A DNA stretch of 64,000 nucleotides from Achromobacter pestifer (GCF_013267355.1 NZ_CP053985.1:2046001-2110000); one strand, 5' to 3'. Positions 8,071-23,227 are shown, counted from the stretch's first letter. The notes: generated from the letters alone by a model not told the origin. Numbers and translations are program-made.

Positions 8071-9054
8071 ATGAAGATGCAAAGCAAGCGGTGGGCCGCC
8101 GCGGCGGCCGCCCTGGGCGCGCTGCTCGCGGCCCCGGCCCTGGCGGCCAAACCCTATCCCGAGCGTCCCGTGACGCTGGTGGTCGGCTACGCGGCCGGCG
8201 GCGCCACCGACATCGTGGCGCGCCTGATGGCGAAGTCCCTCTCGGAAGAACTGGGCCAGACCATCGTGGTCGAGAACAAGACCGGCGCCAACAGCAACAT
8301 CGGCGCGGAAATCGTCTCGCGCGCCGCGCCCGACGGCTACACGCTGTATGTAGGTTCCATCGCCAACACCATCAACCGCACGCTGTACAGCCAGCTCAGC
8401 TATGACTTCGTGAAGGACTTCGAGCCGGTCGGCCTGCTGGCGACCATTCCGAACATCCTGGTGGTCAATCCCAAGCTGCCGATCAAGACCGTGCAGGAAT
8501 ACGTGGCCTACGCCAAGAAGAACCCGGGCAAGCTGACCTGCGCCTCGTCGGGCAGCGGCTCGTCCATCCACCTGTCGTGCGAACTGTTCAAGATGCAGAC
8601 CGGCACCGACATCCTGCACGTGCCGTACCGCGGCAGCGGCCCGGCCGTGGCCGACCTGCTGGGCGGCCAGGTGGATTCCATGTTCGACAACCTGCCCTCG
8701 TCGCTGCCACATGTGCAGGCCGGCAAGCTGCGCGCCATCGGCGTCACCTCGCCCCAGCGCCTGCCTTCCGCGCCCGATACGCCCACGCTGGCCGAATCCG
8801 GCTTGGCCGGCTTCGACGTGGAATCCTGGTTCGGCGTGATGGCGCCTGCCGGCACCCCCAAGCCCGTGGTCGAGCGCTTGAACCAGGCCATCAACAAGGC
8901 GCTGGCCAGCCCGGCGCTGCAGACGTCCTATCAGCAGTCCGGCTTCTACGCGCCACAGCAGCCCAACACGCCCGAGACCTACGCCAAGAAGATCGCCAGC
9001 GAGATCGACAAGTGGGGCAAGGTCGTCAAGAGCGCCAACCTCAAAGCCAACTAG
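8071..9054 (+). CDS. Bug-type tripartite tricarboxylate transporter substrate-binding protein
   Basis: A 327-residue secreted receptor. The signal peptide runs through residue 25 or so (MKMQSKR followed by an Ala/Leu core and ALAAK). The mature part begins YPERPVTLVVGYAAGGATD, the canonical Bug start, followed by VVENKTGANSNIGAE and DGYTLYVG. GGAGA lies 5 nt before the ATG. Bug proteins capture carboxylates in the periplasm for TctAB permeases or signalling. No tctAB genes are adjacent. It is the first gene of the IclR-controlled operon, so its ligand is probably the acid that the next two enzymes process. Confidence 0.92.
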   Translation: MKMQSKRWAAAAAALGALLAAPALAAKPYPERPVTLVVGYAAGGATDIVARLMAKSLSEELGQTIVVENKTGANSNIGAEIVSRAAPDGYTLYVGSIANTINRTLYSQLSYDFVKDFEPVGLLATIPNILVVNPKLPIKTVQEYVAYAKKNPGKLTCASSGSGSSIHLSCELFKMQTGTDILHVPYRGSGPAVADLLGGQVDSMFDNLPSSLPHVQAGKLRAIGVTSPQRLPSAPDTPTLAESGLAGFDVESWFGVMAPAGTPKPVVERLNQAINKALASPALQTSYQQSGFYAPQQPNTPETYAKKIASEIDKWGKVVKSANLKAN

Positions 9055-9064
9055 GAACACCAGG

Positions 9065-10578
<1,514 letters not shown>

Positions 10579-10582
<4 letters not shown>

Positions 10583-11364
10583 AAACGCCCGAAACCCGCC
10601 TTTGCGCGCATCACCTCACCGGCATGTCCTACCGCGACGTGGACCTGGTCGAGGACCTGATCGGCAAGAAAACCTTCACCGAAGTCATGATCATGCAGAT
10701 CCTTGGCCGCGAGGCGCGCCCGGTGGACCTGCGCATCGTCGACGCGGTGCTCGTCACGCTGATGGAGCACGGGCTGACGCCCAGCGCCATCACCACGCGG
10801 CTGATCTATATGAGCGCGCCGGAAAACCTGCAGGGCGCGGTGGCGTCGGGGCTGATGGCGGTGGGCAGCCGGTTCGTCGGCACCATGGAAAACTGCTCGC
10901 GCCTGCTGGACCGCATCCGCCAGGCCGAGGACGGCCGCGCGGAAGCCCTGGCGATCGCCCGCGAATTCCGCGAATCGCGCAGCGCGCTGCCCGGCTTCGG
11001 CCACCATCTGCACAAGCCCGACGATCCGCGCTCGATCAAGCTGCTGGCGTTGGCCGAGGCCGAGCCAGATCTCAAGGGCGACTCGCTCAAGGCGCTGCGC
11101 CTGTTCTCGGCAGCCATCGACGAGACCTACGGCAAGCACATCACCATCAATGCCACCGGCGCGGTCGCCGCGCTGCTCAGCGAGATCGGCGTGCCGACCG
11201 AACTGATGCGCGGCTTCGCCGTCATCTCGCGCGCGGCCGGCCTGGTATCGCACGTGGCCGAGGAACAGCAAAGCCCGTCCGGACGCTACATCTGGGAAAC
11301 CATAGACCACGCCATTCCCTACGTGGGCCGAGGCAAGACGCATCAGGGCGCAGAGCAAGCGTAA
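10579..11364 (+). CDS. Citryl-CoA lyase / citrate synthase-fold protein
   Basis: A 261-residue short member of the citrate synthase superfamily. Residues around 137-150 (PGFGHHLHKPDDPRS) match the GFGH...DPR catalytic histidine motif. The C-terminal part (ITINATGAVAALLSEIGVP, then FAVISRAAGLVSHVAEE) matches the CoA-binding/closing region. By eye, the usual catalytic Asp of the NVD motif is replaced (INAT). The length resembles stand-alone citryl-CoA lyases, which split citryl-CoA into acetyl-CoA and oxaloacetate. It is coupled to the acyl-CoA synthetase gene by an ATGA overlap, so the pair looks like activate-then-cleave chemistry. The exact substrate is unknown. Confidence 0.8.
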
Positions 11365-11437
11365 CGGCGCAGCCGGCCGCATCCGCATGGACGGGGGAAC
11401 GACCGGCGAGTACGCCTGATCCCTCCCCCGGCAGCGC

Positions 11438-15211
<3,774 letters not shown>

Positions 15212-15338
15212 GGGCAGGTCCGGATGGAGTTGGCGACGGCGGCGCAATGTGGTGAAAAAGCGAAAAACACCGCAAAAACAAGCCTTGATCGTAACAAAAT
15301 GGGCCTATCCGCGCCTCCCGGTGATACAGTTTTGGCCC

Positions 15339-15545
15339 CGAACCGGTGCTTTCGGCGCAAGGGGCTGGCAAGAACGCAACACTTGCCGGCCGCGCGCGAA
15401 AGGTAAACGGGAAACAGGAAGAGATCCGCCAGGACTGCCGCCCCCACAAGGCGCAGGCCAGTCCCCGGCTCCAGCCTGTGCTGCCCCCGCAACGGTCCCC
15501 ATGCGCGCGATGCGCCCATGGCAGCCCGATACCGGCCAGTTCGAT
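15339..15545 (+). ncRNA. Cobalamin riboswitch
   Basis: In the 445-bp gap between metH and the TonB receptor gene, the plus strand carries the conserved blocks of the adenosylcobalamin aptamer in order: GGTGCTTTCGG near 15345, AACGGGAAACAGGAAG near 15402-15420, GCTGCCCCCGCAACGGT at about 15479-15495, and the 3' B12-box form AGCCCGATACCGGCCA (15523-15538). It lies about 110 nt before the receptor start. CGACCTC at 15601-15607 could pair with the GAGGT ribosome-binding site at 15645-15649, giving a translational switch. Cobalamin should therefore repress the uptake genes. Confidence 0.92.
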
Positions 15546-15656
15546 CGCCAGGAAGTCCATGCATTGCCGCCAGGCCCTCACCGGTCCGCCGCGGCGTGGG
15601 CGACCTCCCCATCGTGAATGGCCTGCGGGGTCGCGGGTCGCATCGAGGTTACGTAG

Positions 15657-17702
15657 ATGAAAACCCGCTCCATCCGGCGCTATGCCGGCGCCCTGCTCTG
15701 CTCCGCCCCGGCCATCGCCGCCGCCCAGCAAGCCGCCTCCACCACGCCCCAGCTCGACGCCGTCACGGTCACCGCCCAACGCGTGCCGACCGACGGCCGC
15801 ACGCTGCCGGTGTCGATCTCGGTCATCACCGCCGAAGACATCGCCGCGGCTAGCGCCCGCACCCTGCAGGACGTGCTGTCGACCCAGGCCGGCATCCACC
15901 TGATCAACACCAGCAGCTCCAGCGACAACTCCATCGTCGATCTGCGCGGCTTCGGCATCACCGGCGCCAGCAACACGCTGATCCTGATCGACGGCGTGAA
16001 GCAGAACACCAACGACCTGTCGGCGCCCAGCCTGGGCGTGGTGCCGCTGGACCAGGTCGAACGCATTGAAATCGTGCGCGGCAGCGGCTCGGTGCAGTAC
16101 GGCGGCGGCACCACCGGCGGCGTCATCAACATCATCACGCGTTCGGATTTCGCCAAGGAGCCGGTCACCGCCCGCGCCACCGCCACCTTCGGCAGCTACG
16201 GCCTGCGCCAGTACGACGCCGCCGTGGCCATGAACAATGAAAAGGTCGGCGTCGACGCCTATATGCAGTCGCTGCACAGCGACGGCTACCGCGACCACAG
16301 CGGCGAACGCCGCGAAGGCGGCGGCGGCGGCATCACCTTCCGCCATGACGACGGCTCGATCCGCCTGTACGGCCGCACCACCACGCAGAAGCTGGAACTG
16401 CCCGGCCCGCGCACGATCAACCCGAAGACCGGCCTGAACGAATACCAGGACGATCCGCGCGGCTCGAAGAACGACCTCGACTACGTCAAGACCACCACCA
16501 CCACCTTCGGCCTGCAGCTCGAGCAGGCGATCGGCGCCGGCACGCTGTACGCCGACCTGTCGACCCGCGAAAAGAAGCTCGACGGCCTGACCTACGACGG
16601 CTTCGGCGACATCCTGCGCGACCAGAAGCTGGAAGAGAACATCGCCAGCGTGCGCTATCGCCTGCCGATCAACGGCGGCCACAGCATCGTCTTCGGCGCC
16701 GACGGCCAGGAAGCCAAGACCACGGCCAACCAGAACGCCTACTACGACTTTCAGCCCTCGAAGTGGCAATCGCGCCAGCACCAGTACGGCCTGTTCGCCG
16801 AAGGCCAGGTCCGCGCCACCGAGAGCACCTACGTGACGGCCGGCGTGCGCCGCCAATACGCCTCCGACGACCTGGACGTGATCTCCGGCTCGGGCACGGC
16901 GTCGGACCGCAGCAACCACCTGACCGCCTGGCAGCTGGGCGTGCGCCAGGACCTGCCAGCCGGCTTCGGCGTGTACGGCAAGGTCGGCCGCAGCTTCCGC
17001 CTGCCCAACGCCGACGAACTGCTGTCGGTGCAGACCCCGTTGGCGCCGCAGACCTCCACCGACAAGGAAATCGGCGTGACCTGGCAATCGGCCAGCAGCA
17101 GCGCCCGCCTGTCGTACTTCCGCTATGACCTGACCAACGAGATCCAGTACAACCCGCTGGCCGACGGCATGTGGGGTCCGGGCACCGGCGCCAACACCAA
17201 CCTGGACCCGACCCGCCGCCAAGGCATCGAACTGGAAGGCCACACCGCGATCTCCAGCAGCGTGTCGCTGGACGCCAACCTGACCTGGATGGAAGCGCAA
17301 TTCCGCTCCGGCACCTACGCCGGCGTGGACCTGGCGGGCAAGACCGTGCCGCTGGCGCCCAAGTGGCTGGCGAACGCCGGCGTGACCTGGCGCCCCACCG
17401 ATGCGTTCCTGTGGAACGTGACGGCGCAATACGTGGGCAAGTCGCGCATGGACAACGACCAGGCCAACCAGTTCGCCAAGGAGCTGGACGCCTACGTGCT
17501 GTTCAACACCAAGGTGGCCTACAAGTTCACGCGCAACATCGAAGGCGCCATCGGCGTGAACAACATCTTCGACCGCCAGTACGCCACCTACGGCATCCGC
17601 GGCGGCAATGCTTCGTTCGAGATGTTGGGCCCCGTCGCCAACTACAGCCTGTATCCCGCACCCGGCCGCAACTTCTACGCGTCGCTCACGCTGCGCTATT
17701 GA
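15657..17702 (+). CDS. TonB-dependent outer-membrane receptor, B12-riboswitch controlled (BtuB-like)
   Basis: A 681-residue outer-membrane receptor. The signal peptide covers about residues 1-23, a TonB-box-like LDAVTVTAQR follows, the plug domain is at about 45-160 (LPVSISVITAEDIA, VVPLDQVERIEIVRGSGSVQYGGGTTGGVINI), and the 22-strand barrel ends in FYASLTLRY. Because a cobalamin riboswitch heads the transcript and a periplasmic B12-type binding protein follows, corrinoid is the most likely substrate. The barrel alone would not settle this, since siderophore receptors look similar. Confidence 0.9.
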   Translation: MKTRSIRRYAGALLCSAPAIAAAQQAASTTPQLDAVTVTAQRVPTDGRTLPVSISVITAEDIAAASARTLQDVLSTQAGIHLINTSSSSDNSIVDLRGFGITGASNTLILIDGVKQNTNDLSAPSLGVVPLDQVERIEIVRGSGSVQYGGGTTGGVINIITRSDFAKEPVTARATATFGSYGLRQYDAAVAMNNEKVGVDAYMQSLHSDGYRDHSGERREGGGGGITFRHDDGSIRLYGRTTTQKLELPGPRTINPKTGLNEYQDDPRGSKNDLDYVKTTTTTFGLQLEQAIGAGTLYADLSTREKKLDGLTYDGFGDILRDQKLEENIASVRYRLPINGGHSIVFGADGQEAKTTANQNAYYDFQPSKWQSRQHQYGLFAEGQVRATESTYVTAGVRRQYASDDLDVISGSGTASDRSNHLTAWQLGVRQDLPAGFGVYGKVGRSFRLPNADELLSVQTPLAPQTSTDKEIGVTWQSASSSARLSYFRYDLTNEIQYNPLADGMWGPGTGANTNLDPTRRQGIELEGHTAISSSVSLDANLTWMEAQFRSGTYAGVDLAGKTVPLAPKWLANAGVTWRPTDAFLWNVTAQYVGKSRMDNDQANQFAKELDAYVLFNTKVAYKFTRNIEGAIGVNNIFDRQYATYGIRGGNASFEMLGPVANYSLYPAPGRNFYASLTLRY

Positions 17703-17755
17703 TCGCGGCATTCCGATATAGTCGGCGTTCACCGCTGGCTACATCGGCTTCCTGC

Positions 17756-18712
17756 ATGACCCTCGCACGCGCCTATCCTCGCATCGTTCCGGGGCTGTTC
17801 CTGGCCTCGGGCCAGTGGCTGGCCACGGGTCTTGTCGCGGGCCTGCTCGCGGGCCTGGCGGCTCCAGCCGCAGCCGGCCAAGCCACGCCCGGTCCGGCCG
17901 CCGCCCTCCAGGTCCGCGACGACCAAGGCCGCACGGTGCCGCTGGCCGCCCCCGCCCGGCGCGCCGTCACGCTGGCCCCGCACGCCACCGAACTGGTCTT
18001 TGCGGCGGGCGCGGGCGACCGTCTCGTCGCCACCATCCGCGGCAGCGACTATCCGCCCGCTGCCCGCCAGTTGCCCATCATCGGCGACGGCACTCAGCCC
18101 GATCCCGAACGCGTAGCAGCCGTGCGCCCCGACCTGCTGATCGCCTGGCAGCCCGCCGCCGCCGCGCCGCTGGCGCGGGTGATGGACAAGCTGGGCGTGC
18201 CGGTGTTCTACAGCGACCCGCAGACCCTGGCCGCCATCCCGGACGCGGTCGAACGCATGGGCGCGCTGTTCGGCACCGAGGCGCAGGCGCGGCCCGCGGC
18301 CCAGGCCCTGCGCGCCCGCCTGGACGCCCTGGCCGCGCGCTATGCCGGCCGCCGCCCCGTGCGCGTTTTCGTGCAGGCGGGGCTGGATCCCATCTACACC
18401 CTGAACGACAGCAGCATCGTCAGCGACGCCCTGCGCGTCTGCGGCGGCGTCAATGTCTTCGGCCAGGCGCCCGTGGTGGCGCCCCAGGTCACGCTGGAAA
18501 GCGTGCTGGCGGCGCGGCCCGAGGCGGTGCTGGCCGGCATTTCCCGCCCCGAGGACGCCGCCCGCAACCTGGCCGCCTGGCAGGCGCTGGGGCTGCCCGC
18601 CGCGCGGCTGGGGCACGTGTACGGCGTGGACGCCGACGCCCTGTACCGCCCAGGCCCGCGGTTGATCGATGCCGCCGAGGCGATCTGCGCCGATCTGGAC
18701 CACCTGCGCTGA
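17756..18712 (+). CDS. Periplasmic cobalamin-binding protein, BtuF-like (ABC transporter SBP)
   Basis: A 318-residue class III periplasmic binding protein. There is an N-terminal signal/anchor segment (residues about 10-40), then VRDDQGRTVPLAAPARRAVTLAPHATELVFAAG, the typical BtuF/FepB opening, and an RGSDYPPAARQLPIIGDG motif with PDLLIAWQP. The long helix linking the two lobes is around residues 165-200. It follows the receptor gene by 53 bp, so it is under the same riboswitch. No btuC or btuD permease genes follow; they must be elsewhere or shared. The ATG at 17756 was chosen; longer frames overlap the receptor gene. Confidence 0.88.
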   Translation: MTLARAYPRIVPGLFLASGQWLATGLVAGLLAGLAAPAAAGQATPGPAAALQVRDDQGRTVPLAAPARRAVTLAPHATELVFAAGAGDRLVATIRGSDYPPAARQLPIIGDGTQPDPERVAAVRPDLLIAWQPAAAAPLARVMDKLGVPVFYSDPQTLAAIPDAVERMGALFGTEAQARPAAQALRARLDALAARYAGRRPVRVFVQAGLDPIYTLNDSSIVSDALRVCGGVNVFGQAPVVAPQVTLESVLAARPEAVLAGISRPEDAARNLAAWQALGLPAARLGHVYGVDADALYRPGPRLIDAAEAICADLDHLR

Positions 18713-18861
18713 ACCGTGTCCGCGCCATGATCTGCAAATAGTGGAACGCTGCATTTCACCGAGTACGTCTGCCGCGTGGCGTCGTGCTTTATCATTCGAG
18801 CAACGAATCGCCAGCCCCCGCGGGCTTCGCATCGTGCGCACCCGCCCTTTGAACCTCCGCC

Positions 18862-19665
18862 ATGACCACTCAAGACACTCTCACCATCGCCGGCCGCGCC
18901 TACTCGTCGCGCCTGCTCGTCGGCACCGGCAAGTACAAGGACTTTGAACAGACCCGCGCGGCGCTGGACGCCAGCGGCACCGAGATCGTCACGGTCGCCA
19001 TCCGCCGTACCAATATCGGCCAGAACCCCGGCGAACCGAACCTGCTGGACTACGTCCCGCCGTCGAAATTCACGCTGCTGCCCAATACCGCCGGCTGCTA
19101 TAGCGCCGACGAGGCCGTGCGCACGCTGCGCCTGGCGCGCGAATTGCTGGACGGCCATGAGCTGGTCAAGCTGGAAGTGCTGGGCGACCCGCAGACCCTG
19201 TTCCCCAACATGCCCGAAACCCTGAAGGCCACCAAGACGCTGGTGGACGAAGGCTTCAAGGTCATGGTGTATTGCACCGACGATCCCATCCAGTGCCGCA
19301 TGCTGGAAGACCTGGGCGCGGTCGCCGTGATGCCGCTGGCCTCGCTGATCGGCTCGGGCATGGGCATCCTCAACCCCTGGAACCTGCGCCTGATCATCGA
19401 GCAGGCGCGCGTGCCCATCGTGGTGGACGCCGGCGTGGGCACCGCGTCGGACGCGGCCATCGCCATGGAACTGGGCTGCGACGCCGTGTTGATGAACACC
19501 GCCATCGCCGGCGCGCGCGATCCCATCCTGATGGCCAGCGCCATGAAGAAGGGCGTGGAAGCCGGCCGCGAGGCCTTCCTGGCCGGCCGCATGCCCAAGA
19601 AACTGTACAGCGGCGCCCCCAGCTCGCCCTCCGAAGGCCTGATCACGGCAGGCGCTCCCAAATGA
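18862..19665 (+). CDS. thiG: Thiazole synthase
   Basis: A 267-residue (beta/alpha)8-barrel enzyme. The catalytic Schiff-base lysine lies in [10 protein letters not shown] (about residue 105), and the phosphate-binding motifs are IGSGMGI and [13 protein letters not shown]. It builds the thiazole phosphate of thiamin from deoxyxylulose phosphate, ThiS thiocarboxylate and dehydroglycine. The ATGA overlap with thiD shows translational coupling. No thiS, thiO or thiE lies next to it in this window. The 149-bp upstream region lacks a recognisable TPP riboswitch. Confidence 0.95.
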   Translation: MTTQDTLTIAGRAYSSRLLVGTGKYKDFEQTRAALDASGTEIVTVAIRRTNIGQNPGEPNLLDYVPPSKFTLLPNTAGCYSADEAVRTLRLARELLDGHELVKLEVLGDPQTLFPNMPETLKATKTLVDEGFKVMVYCTDDPIQCRMLEDLGAVAVMPLASLIGSGMGILNPWNLRLIIEQARVPIVVDAGVGTASDAAIAMELGCDAVLMNTAIAGARDPILMASAMKKGVEAGREAFLAGRMPKKLYSGAPSSPSEGLITAGAPK

Positions 19666-20504
19666 GCAGCAAGCAGCAGGCCGCCAGCGGCCGTCCCATC
19701 CCCAACGCGCTGACCATCGCCGGCGTCGACCCGTCCGGCGGCGCCGGCATCCTGGCCGACGTGAAGGCCATGAGCGCGCTGGGCGCCTACGGCTGCGCGG
19801 TGATCGCCGCGCTGACGGCGCAGAACACCCAGGGCGTCACCGGCATCTCCGCGGTCCCGCCCGCTTTCGTCGGGCAGCAGATCGACACGCTGTTCGCGGA
19901 CGTACGCATCGACGCGGTCAAGATCGGCATGCTGGGCCAGCAGCCGGTGATCCAGGTGGTGGCCGAGAAGCTCGCCAAATGGAGCCCGGCCCACGTGGTG
20001 CTGGATCCGGTCATGGTGGCCAAGAGCGGCGACCTGCTGCTGGAGCGCGACGCCGTGGGCGCCATGCGCGAGGCTCTGCTGCCCCAGGCCACCCTGCTGA
20101 CGCCCAACCTGCCCGAGGCCGGCGTGCTGCTGGAAGAGCGCCCGGTCGAGACCGTCAAGGAAATGCGCCGCGTGGCCGAACGCCTGCGCAACAAGCTGGC
20201 GCATTCGGGCGAGCGCTGGGTGCTGGTCAAGGGCGGCCACCTGCCCGGCAACGAGACTATCGACCTGCTGCACGACGGCGACCGCATGATCGAGCTGCCC
20301 GGCCACCGCATCGAGACCGTCAATACCCACGGCACCGGCTGCACCCTGTCGGCGGCGCTGGCCGCGCTGCTGCCGCAAACCGGGGACGTGCCGGAAGCTG
20401 CGCGCCGCGCCAAGGCCTACCTGACCGAGGCCATCCGCCACGCCGAGCGCCTGTCGGTGGGCTCCGGCCACGGCCCGGTGCACCACTTCCACGCCTGGTG
20501 GTAG
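19662..20504 (+). CDS. thiD: Hydroxymethylpyrimidine/phosphomethylpyrimidine kinase
   Basis: A 280-residue ribokinase-fold kinase. The N-terminal [21 protein letters not shown] is the HMP-binding signature, the kinase core has [11 protein letters not shown] and VLVKGGHL, and the C-terminal anion hole/catalytic Asp region is [15 protein letters not shown]. It phosphorylates HMP and HMP-P for thiamin synthesis. The start overlaps the thiG stop (ATGA). Confidence 0.94.
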   Translation: MSSKQQAASGRPIPNALTIAGVDPSGGAGILADVKAMSALGAYGCAVIAALTAQNTQGVTGISAVPPAFVGQQIDTLFADVRIDAVKIGMLGQQPVIQVVAEKLAKWSPAHVVLDPVMVAKSGDLLLERDAVGAMREALLPQATLLTPNLPEAGVLLEERPVETVKEMRRVAERLRNKLAHSGERWVLVKGGHLPGNETIDLLHDGDRMIELPGHRIETVNTHGTGCTLSAALAALLPQTGDVPEAARRAKAYLTEAIRHAERLSVGSGHGPVHHFHAWW

Positions 20505-20544
20505 GCCCAGGCGGCGCCTGAAACATCTGTCGGCGGGGCGCGGC

Positions 20545-20572
20545 GTCACAGTACGCTACGAATCGGTACAAT
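20545..20572 (+). promoter_or_regulatory. Candidate sigma70 promoter for the methyltransferase-tolC unit
   Basis: GTCACA (20545-20550), a 16-nt spacer and TACAAT (20567-20572) lie 34 nt before the methyltransferase ATG, in the 101-bp gap after thiD. The -10 is good and the -35 is weak. Confidence 0.4.
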
Positions 20573-20605
20573 GGTCTGTTGATTCCTCTGTTTTTTCTGA
20601 CCGTC

Positions 20606-21286
20606 ATGAACGCTTCGACCCTGCCCGACGTAGAACAAGCCCGCTTCAACATGGTGGAGCAGCAGATCCGCCCCTGGGATGTTCTGGACACCACAGTGCT
20701 GCAAGCGCTGTTCGATGTGCGCCGCGAACAATTCGTTCCGCCGGCCCTGCGCGCGCTGGCGTTTTCCGACCTGGAACTGCCGCTTGAGATCAACGCGGTC
20801 AACACCCGCCAGAACATGCTTTCGCCCAAGATGGAAGCCCGCCTGGCGCAAGACCTGCAGCTGACCAAGTCCGACTGTGTGCTGGAAATCGGCACTGGCT
20901 CCGGCTATCAGGCCGCGCTGCTGGGCTACCTGGCGCAGCAGGTCACCTCGGTCGAGATCGACAGCCGCCTGGTGACGTTCGCGCAGCAGAACCTGCAGAT
21001 GAACAACGTTACCAACGTCAAGGTCGAAACCGGCGACGCCCGCAACGGCTGGGGCTCCACCGAATACGACGCCATTCTCGTCACGGGTTCCGTGCCGACC
21101 GTCCCCGACGCGCTGAAGTACCAGCTGCGCGTGGGCGGCCGCCTGGTCGTGATCGTGGGCCAGGCCCCCGTCATGACGGCCTGTCGCATCACCCGCACCA
21201 CCGCGGCCAGCTTCGAAACCGTGAACCTGTTCGAAACCGTCATCAAGCCGCTGCGCGGCGTCACGGTTTCCCAGTTCAAGTTCTGA
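20606..21286 (+). CDS. Protein-L-isoaspartate O-methyltransferase family protein
   Basis: A 226-residue class I SAM-dependent methyltransferase. SAM motif I is VLEIGTGSGYQAALLG (about residue 92), followed by VTSVEIDSRLV. The N-terminus ARFNMVEQQIRPWDV is typical of the PIMT-like group found upstream of tolC in Bordetella-type genomes. Classical PIMT repairs isoaspartyl residues. This variant differs from Pcm in the substrate-binding N-terminal part, so the true substrate is uncertain. The ATG at 20606 (MNASTLPD) is preferred to an earlier one at 20579. A tolC-like gene follows 79 bp downstream. Confidence 0.85.
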   Translation: MNASTLPDVEQARFNMVEQQIRPWDVLDTTVLQALFDVRREQFVPPALRALAFSDLELPLEINAVNTRQNMLSPKMEARLAQDLQLTKSDCVLEIGTGSGYQAALLGYLAQQVTSVEIDSRLVTFAQQNLQMNNVTNVKVETGDARNGWGSTEYDAILVTGSVPTVPDALKYQLRVGGRLVVIVGQAPVMTACRITRTTAASFETVNLFETVIKPLRGVTVSQFKF

Positions 21287-21365
21287 CCCCCAACCCCGCC
21301 GCCGGGCGCCTGCCCCTCCACCGGGGCCGCCGCGTCCCGGGCGGCCCGGCGTATCGTTGACCATC

Positions 21366-22697
21366 ATGCGTGTCCGATTGCTAACGGCTTTACTGGTTTT
21401 TACCTGCGCCGCCAGCGTCGGCCCGTCGCCCGTCCGCGCGCAGAACCTGATCCAGATCTGGCAATCGGCGCTGGGCAATGACCCGATCTACGCCGCCGCG
21501 CGGGCCAACTACCGCGCAGGCCTCGAAAAAGAACCCCAGGCGCGCTCCCTGCTCCTGCCCCTGATCTCCGCCGAAGCGGGCGGGGCCTACCAGGAAACCC
21601 GCAGCACCCGCGGCATGGGCATCGCCTACAGCGGCGGACGCGGCGTGTGGGACCTGTCCCTGACCCAACCGCTGTTCGATTGGGGCCGCTGGCAGAACTT
21701 CGAGCAATCCAAGCTGATCGTCGCCGACGTCGAAGTGCAGCTGCAACAGGCCTACCAGGACTTGCTGCTGCGCGTGGCCGACGCCTATTTCAACGTGCTC
21801 TACGCCCAGGACACCCTGACCGCCACCGAGGCCGAGAAGGCCGCCGTGGCCGGGCAGCTGGAGTCCGCCAAGCGCAACTTCGAGCTGGGCAACGCCACCA
21901 TCACCGATACCTACGAGGCGCAGGCGCGCTACGACCTGGTGGTGGCGCAGGAACTGCGCCTGCAGAACGATCTGGAAGTCCGCCGCGATGAGCTGGCCAA
22001 GATCATAGGCACGGCGCCCGGCGCGTTGTCCGAACTGCCCTACGGCGTGCAACTGCCCGCGCCGCAGCCCGCCCGCGTGGCCGACTGGAGCAACCAGGCC
22101 GAGTCCTCCAGCCTGGACGTGCTGCGCGCGCAGCTCCTGACGCGCATCGCCGGACGCGAGATCCAGATCGCCAAGAGCGGCCACTACCCGACCCTGAACC
22201 TGCGCGCCAGCAGCGGCAGCGCCAGCGACGCCGTCATGCGCAATGCCGCGCCCGGCAAGCCCATCGACAGCACCATCGGCGTGGTGCTGTCGATTCCGCT
22301 CTACTCGGGCGGCGGGGTTTCGTCGCAAGTGACCGAAAAGGTCCAGCTGGAACAGAAGGCGCGCCATGACTACGAGGCGGCGCGCCGCCAGGCCGTCCAG
22401 GCCGCGCGCCAGTACTACACCGGCGTCACCAGCGGCCTGGCCCGCATCCAGGCGCTGGAAGCCGGCGAAAAGTCCAGCCGCGCCGCGGTCGAAGCCAACC
22501 GCACCGGCTACGAAGTCGGCGTGCGCATCAACCTGGACGTGCTCAACGCCCAACAGCAGCTCTACGCCACCCAGCGCGATCTGGCCCTGGCGCGCTACAG
22601 CACCGTGCTCACCAGCCTGCGCCTGAAGGCCACCAGCGGCATCCTGGCCGAAGCGGACCTGGAAGCGATCAACCGCCTGCTGCGGGAACCGCGCTGA
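21366..22697 (+). CDS. TolC-family outer-membrane channel protein
   Basis: A 443-residue outer-membrane efflux protein. The signal peptide is MRVRLLTALLVFTCAA to about residue 26. Two structural repeats of long helices flank beta segments: helical stretches around 95-205 (QQAYQDLLLRVADAYFNVLYAQ) and 290-420 (AARQYYTGVTSGLARIQALEAG, VGVRINLDVLNAQQQLYATQRDLALARY). The second set is the classic TolC motif. It forms the outer-membrane exit duct for type I secretion or RND/MFS pumps. No pump genes are adjacent, so it may serve several systems. The ATG at 21366 is preferred to a TTG at 21357. Confidence 0.92.
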   Translation: MRVRLLTALLVFTCAASVGPSPVRAQNLIQIWQSALGNDPIYAAARANYRAGLEKEPQARSLLLPLISAEAGGAYQETRSTRGMGIAYSGGRGVWDLSLTQPLFDWGRWQNFEQSKLIVADVEVQLQQAYQDLLLRVADAYFNVLYAQDTLTATEAEKAAVAGQLESAKRNFELGNATITDTYEAQARYDLVVAQELRLQNDLEVRRDELAKIIGTAPGALSELPYGVQLPAPQPARVADWSNQAESSSLDVLRAQLLTRIAGREIQIAKSGHYPTLNLRASSGSASDAVMRNAAPGKPIDSTIGVVLSIPLYSGGGVSSQVTEKVQLEQKARHDYEAARRQAVQAARQYYTGVTSGLARIQALEAGEKSSRAAVEANRTGYEVGVRINLDVLNAQQQLYATQRDLALARYSTVLTSLRLKATSGILAEADLEAINRLLREPR

Positions 22698-22716
22698 GCC
22701 AGCGGCTGAGTCCTGC

Positions 22717-23205
22717 TTACTTGTTCTGGATCTTCTTCACGAGCGCGGTAGTAGAGCGCTCGAACTCGAACGGAATCGCCACCGCGCGGCCGCCCCAGGT
22801 CTTGACCAGGGCGGTCTCGGGCAGTTTTTCCATGTCGTAGTCGCCGCCCTTGACGATCAGGTCAGGTTTGAGCTGGCCGATCAGGGCTTCGGGCGTGTCT
22901 TCATGGAAGGACGTGACCACGGTCACGAAGCCCAGCGCCGCCAGCAAGGCGGCGCGGTCTTCCATGCGGTTCAGCGGGCGCTCGGCGCCCTTGCCCAGAC
23001 GGCGCACCGACTCGTCGGTGTTCACCGCCACTACCAGGGTCGCGCCCAATTGGGCGGCCTGGTCGAGGTAGGTCGCGTGGCCCCGGTGCAGGATGTCGAA
23101 GACGCCGTTGGTGAACACCAGCGGCCGCGGCAAGCGGCCGGCGGCGACGGCAGCGACGCATTCGTCGCGGGACAGGACCTTGGATTCGAAACGGGCGGCA
23201 GGCAT
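22717..23205 (-). CDS. rfaE2: D-glycero-beta-D-manno-heptose 1-phosphate adenylyltransferase
   Basis: A 162-residue nucleotidyltransferase with the HxGH signature in TNGVFDILHRGHATYLDQA (about residue 40) and the C-terminal ISSTK-like region FERSTTALVKKI. It makes ADP-heptose from ATP and heptose-1-phosphate for LPS inner core. In E. coli this activity is the C-terminal half of the HldE fusion; here it is a separate protein, as in other betaproteobacteria. It lies convergent to the tolC-like gene and 22 bp after the diiron protein gene. Confidence 0.92.
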   Translation of the reverse strand: MPAARFESKVLSRDECVAAVAAGRLPRPLVFTNGVFDILHRGHATYLDQAAQLGATLVVAVNTDESVRRLGKGAERPLNRMEDRAALLAALGFVTVVTSFHEDTPEALIGQLKPDLIVKGGDYDMEKLPETALVKTWGGRAVAIPFEFERSTTALVKKIQNK

Positions 23206-23227
23206 GCGGCGATTGTATCGCCCCGGC

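Noticed and set aside
18810..18861. Possible TPP riboswitch before thiG (CCCTTTGAACCT present)
   Set aside because: Only this fragment of the 3' domain is seen; the CTGAGA element and the paired stems are missing.
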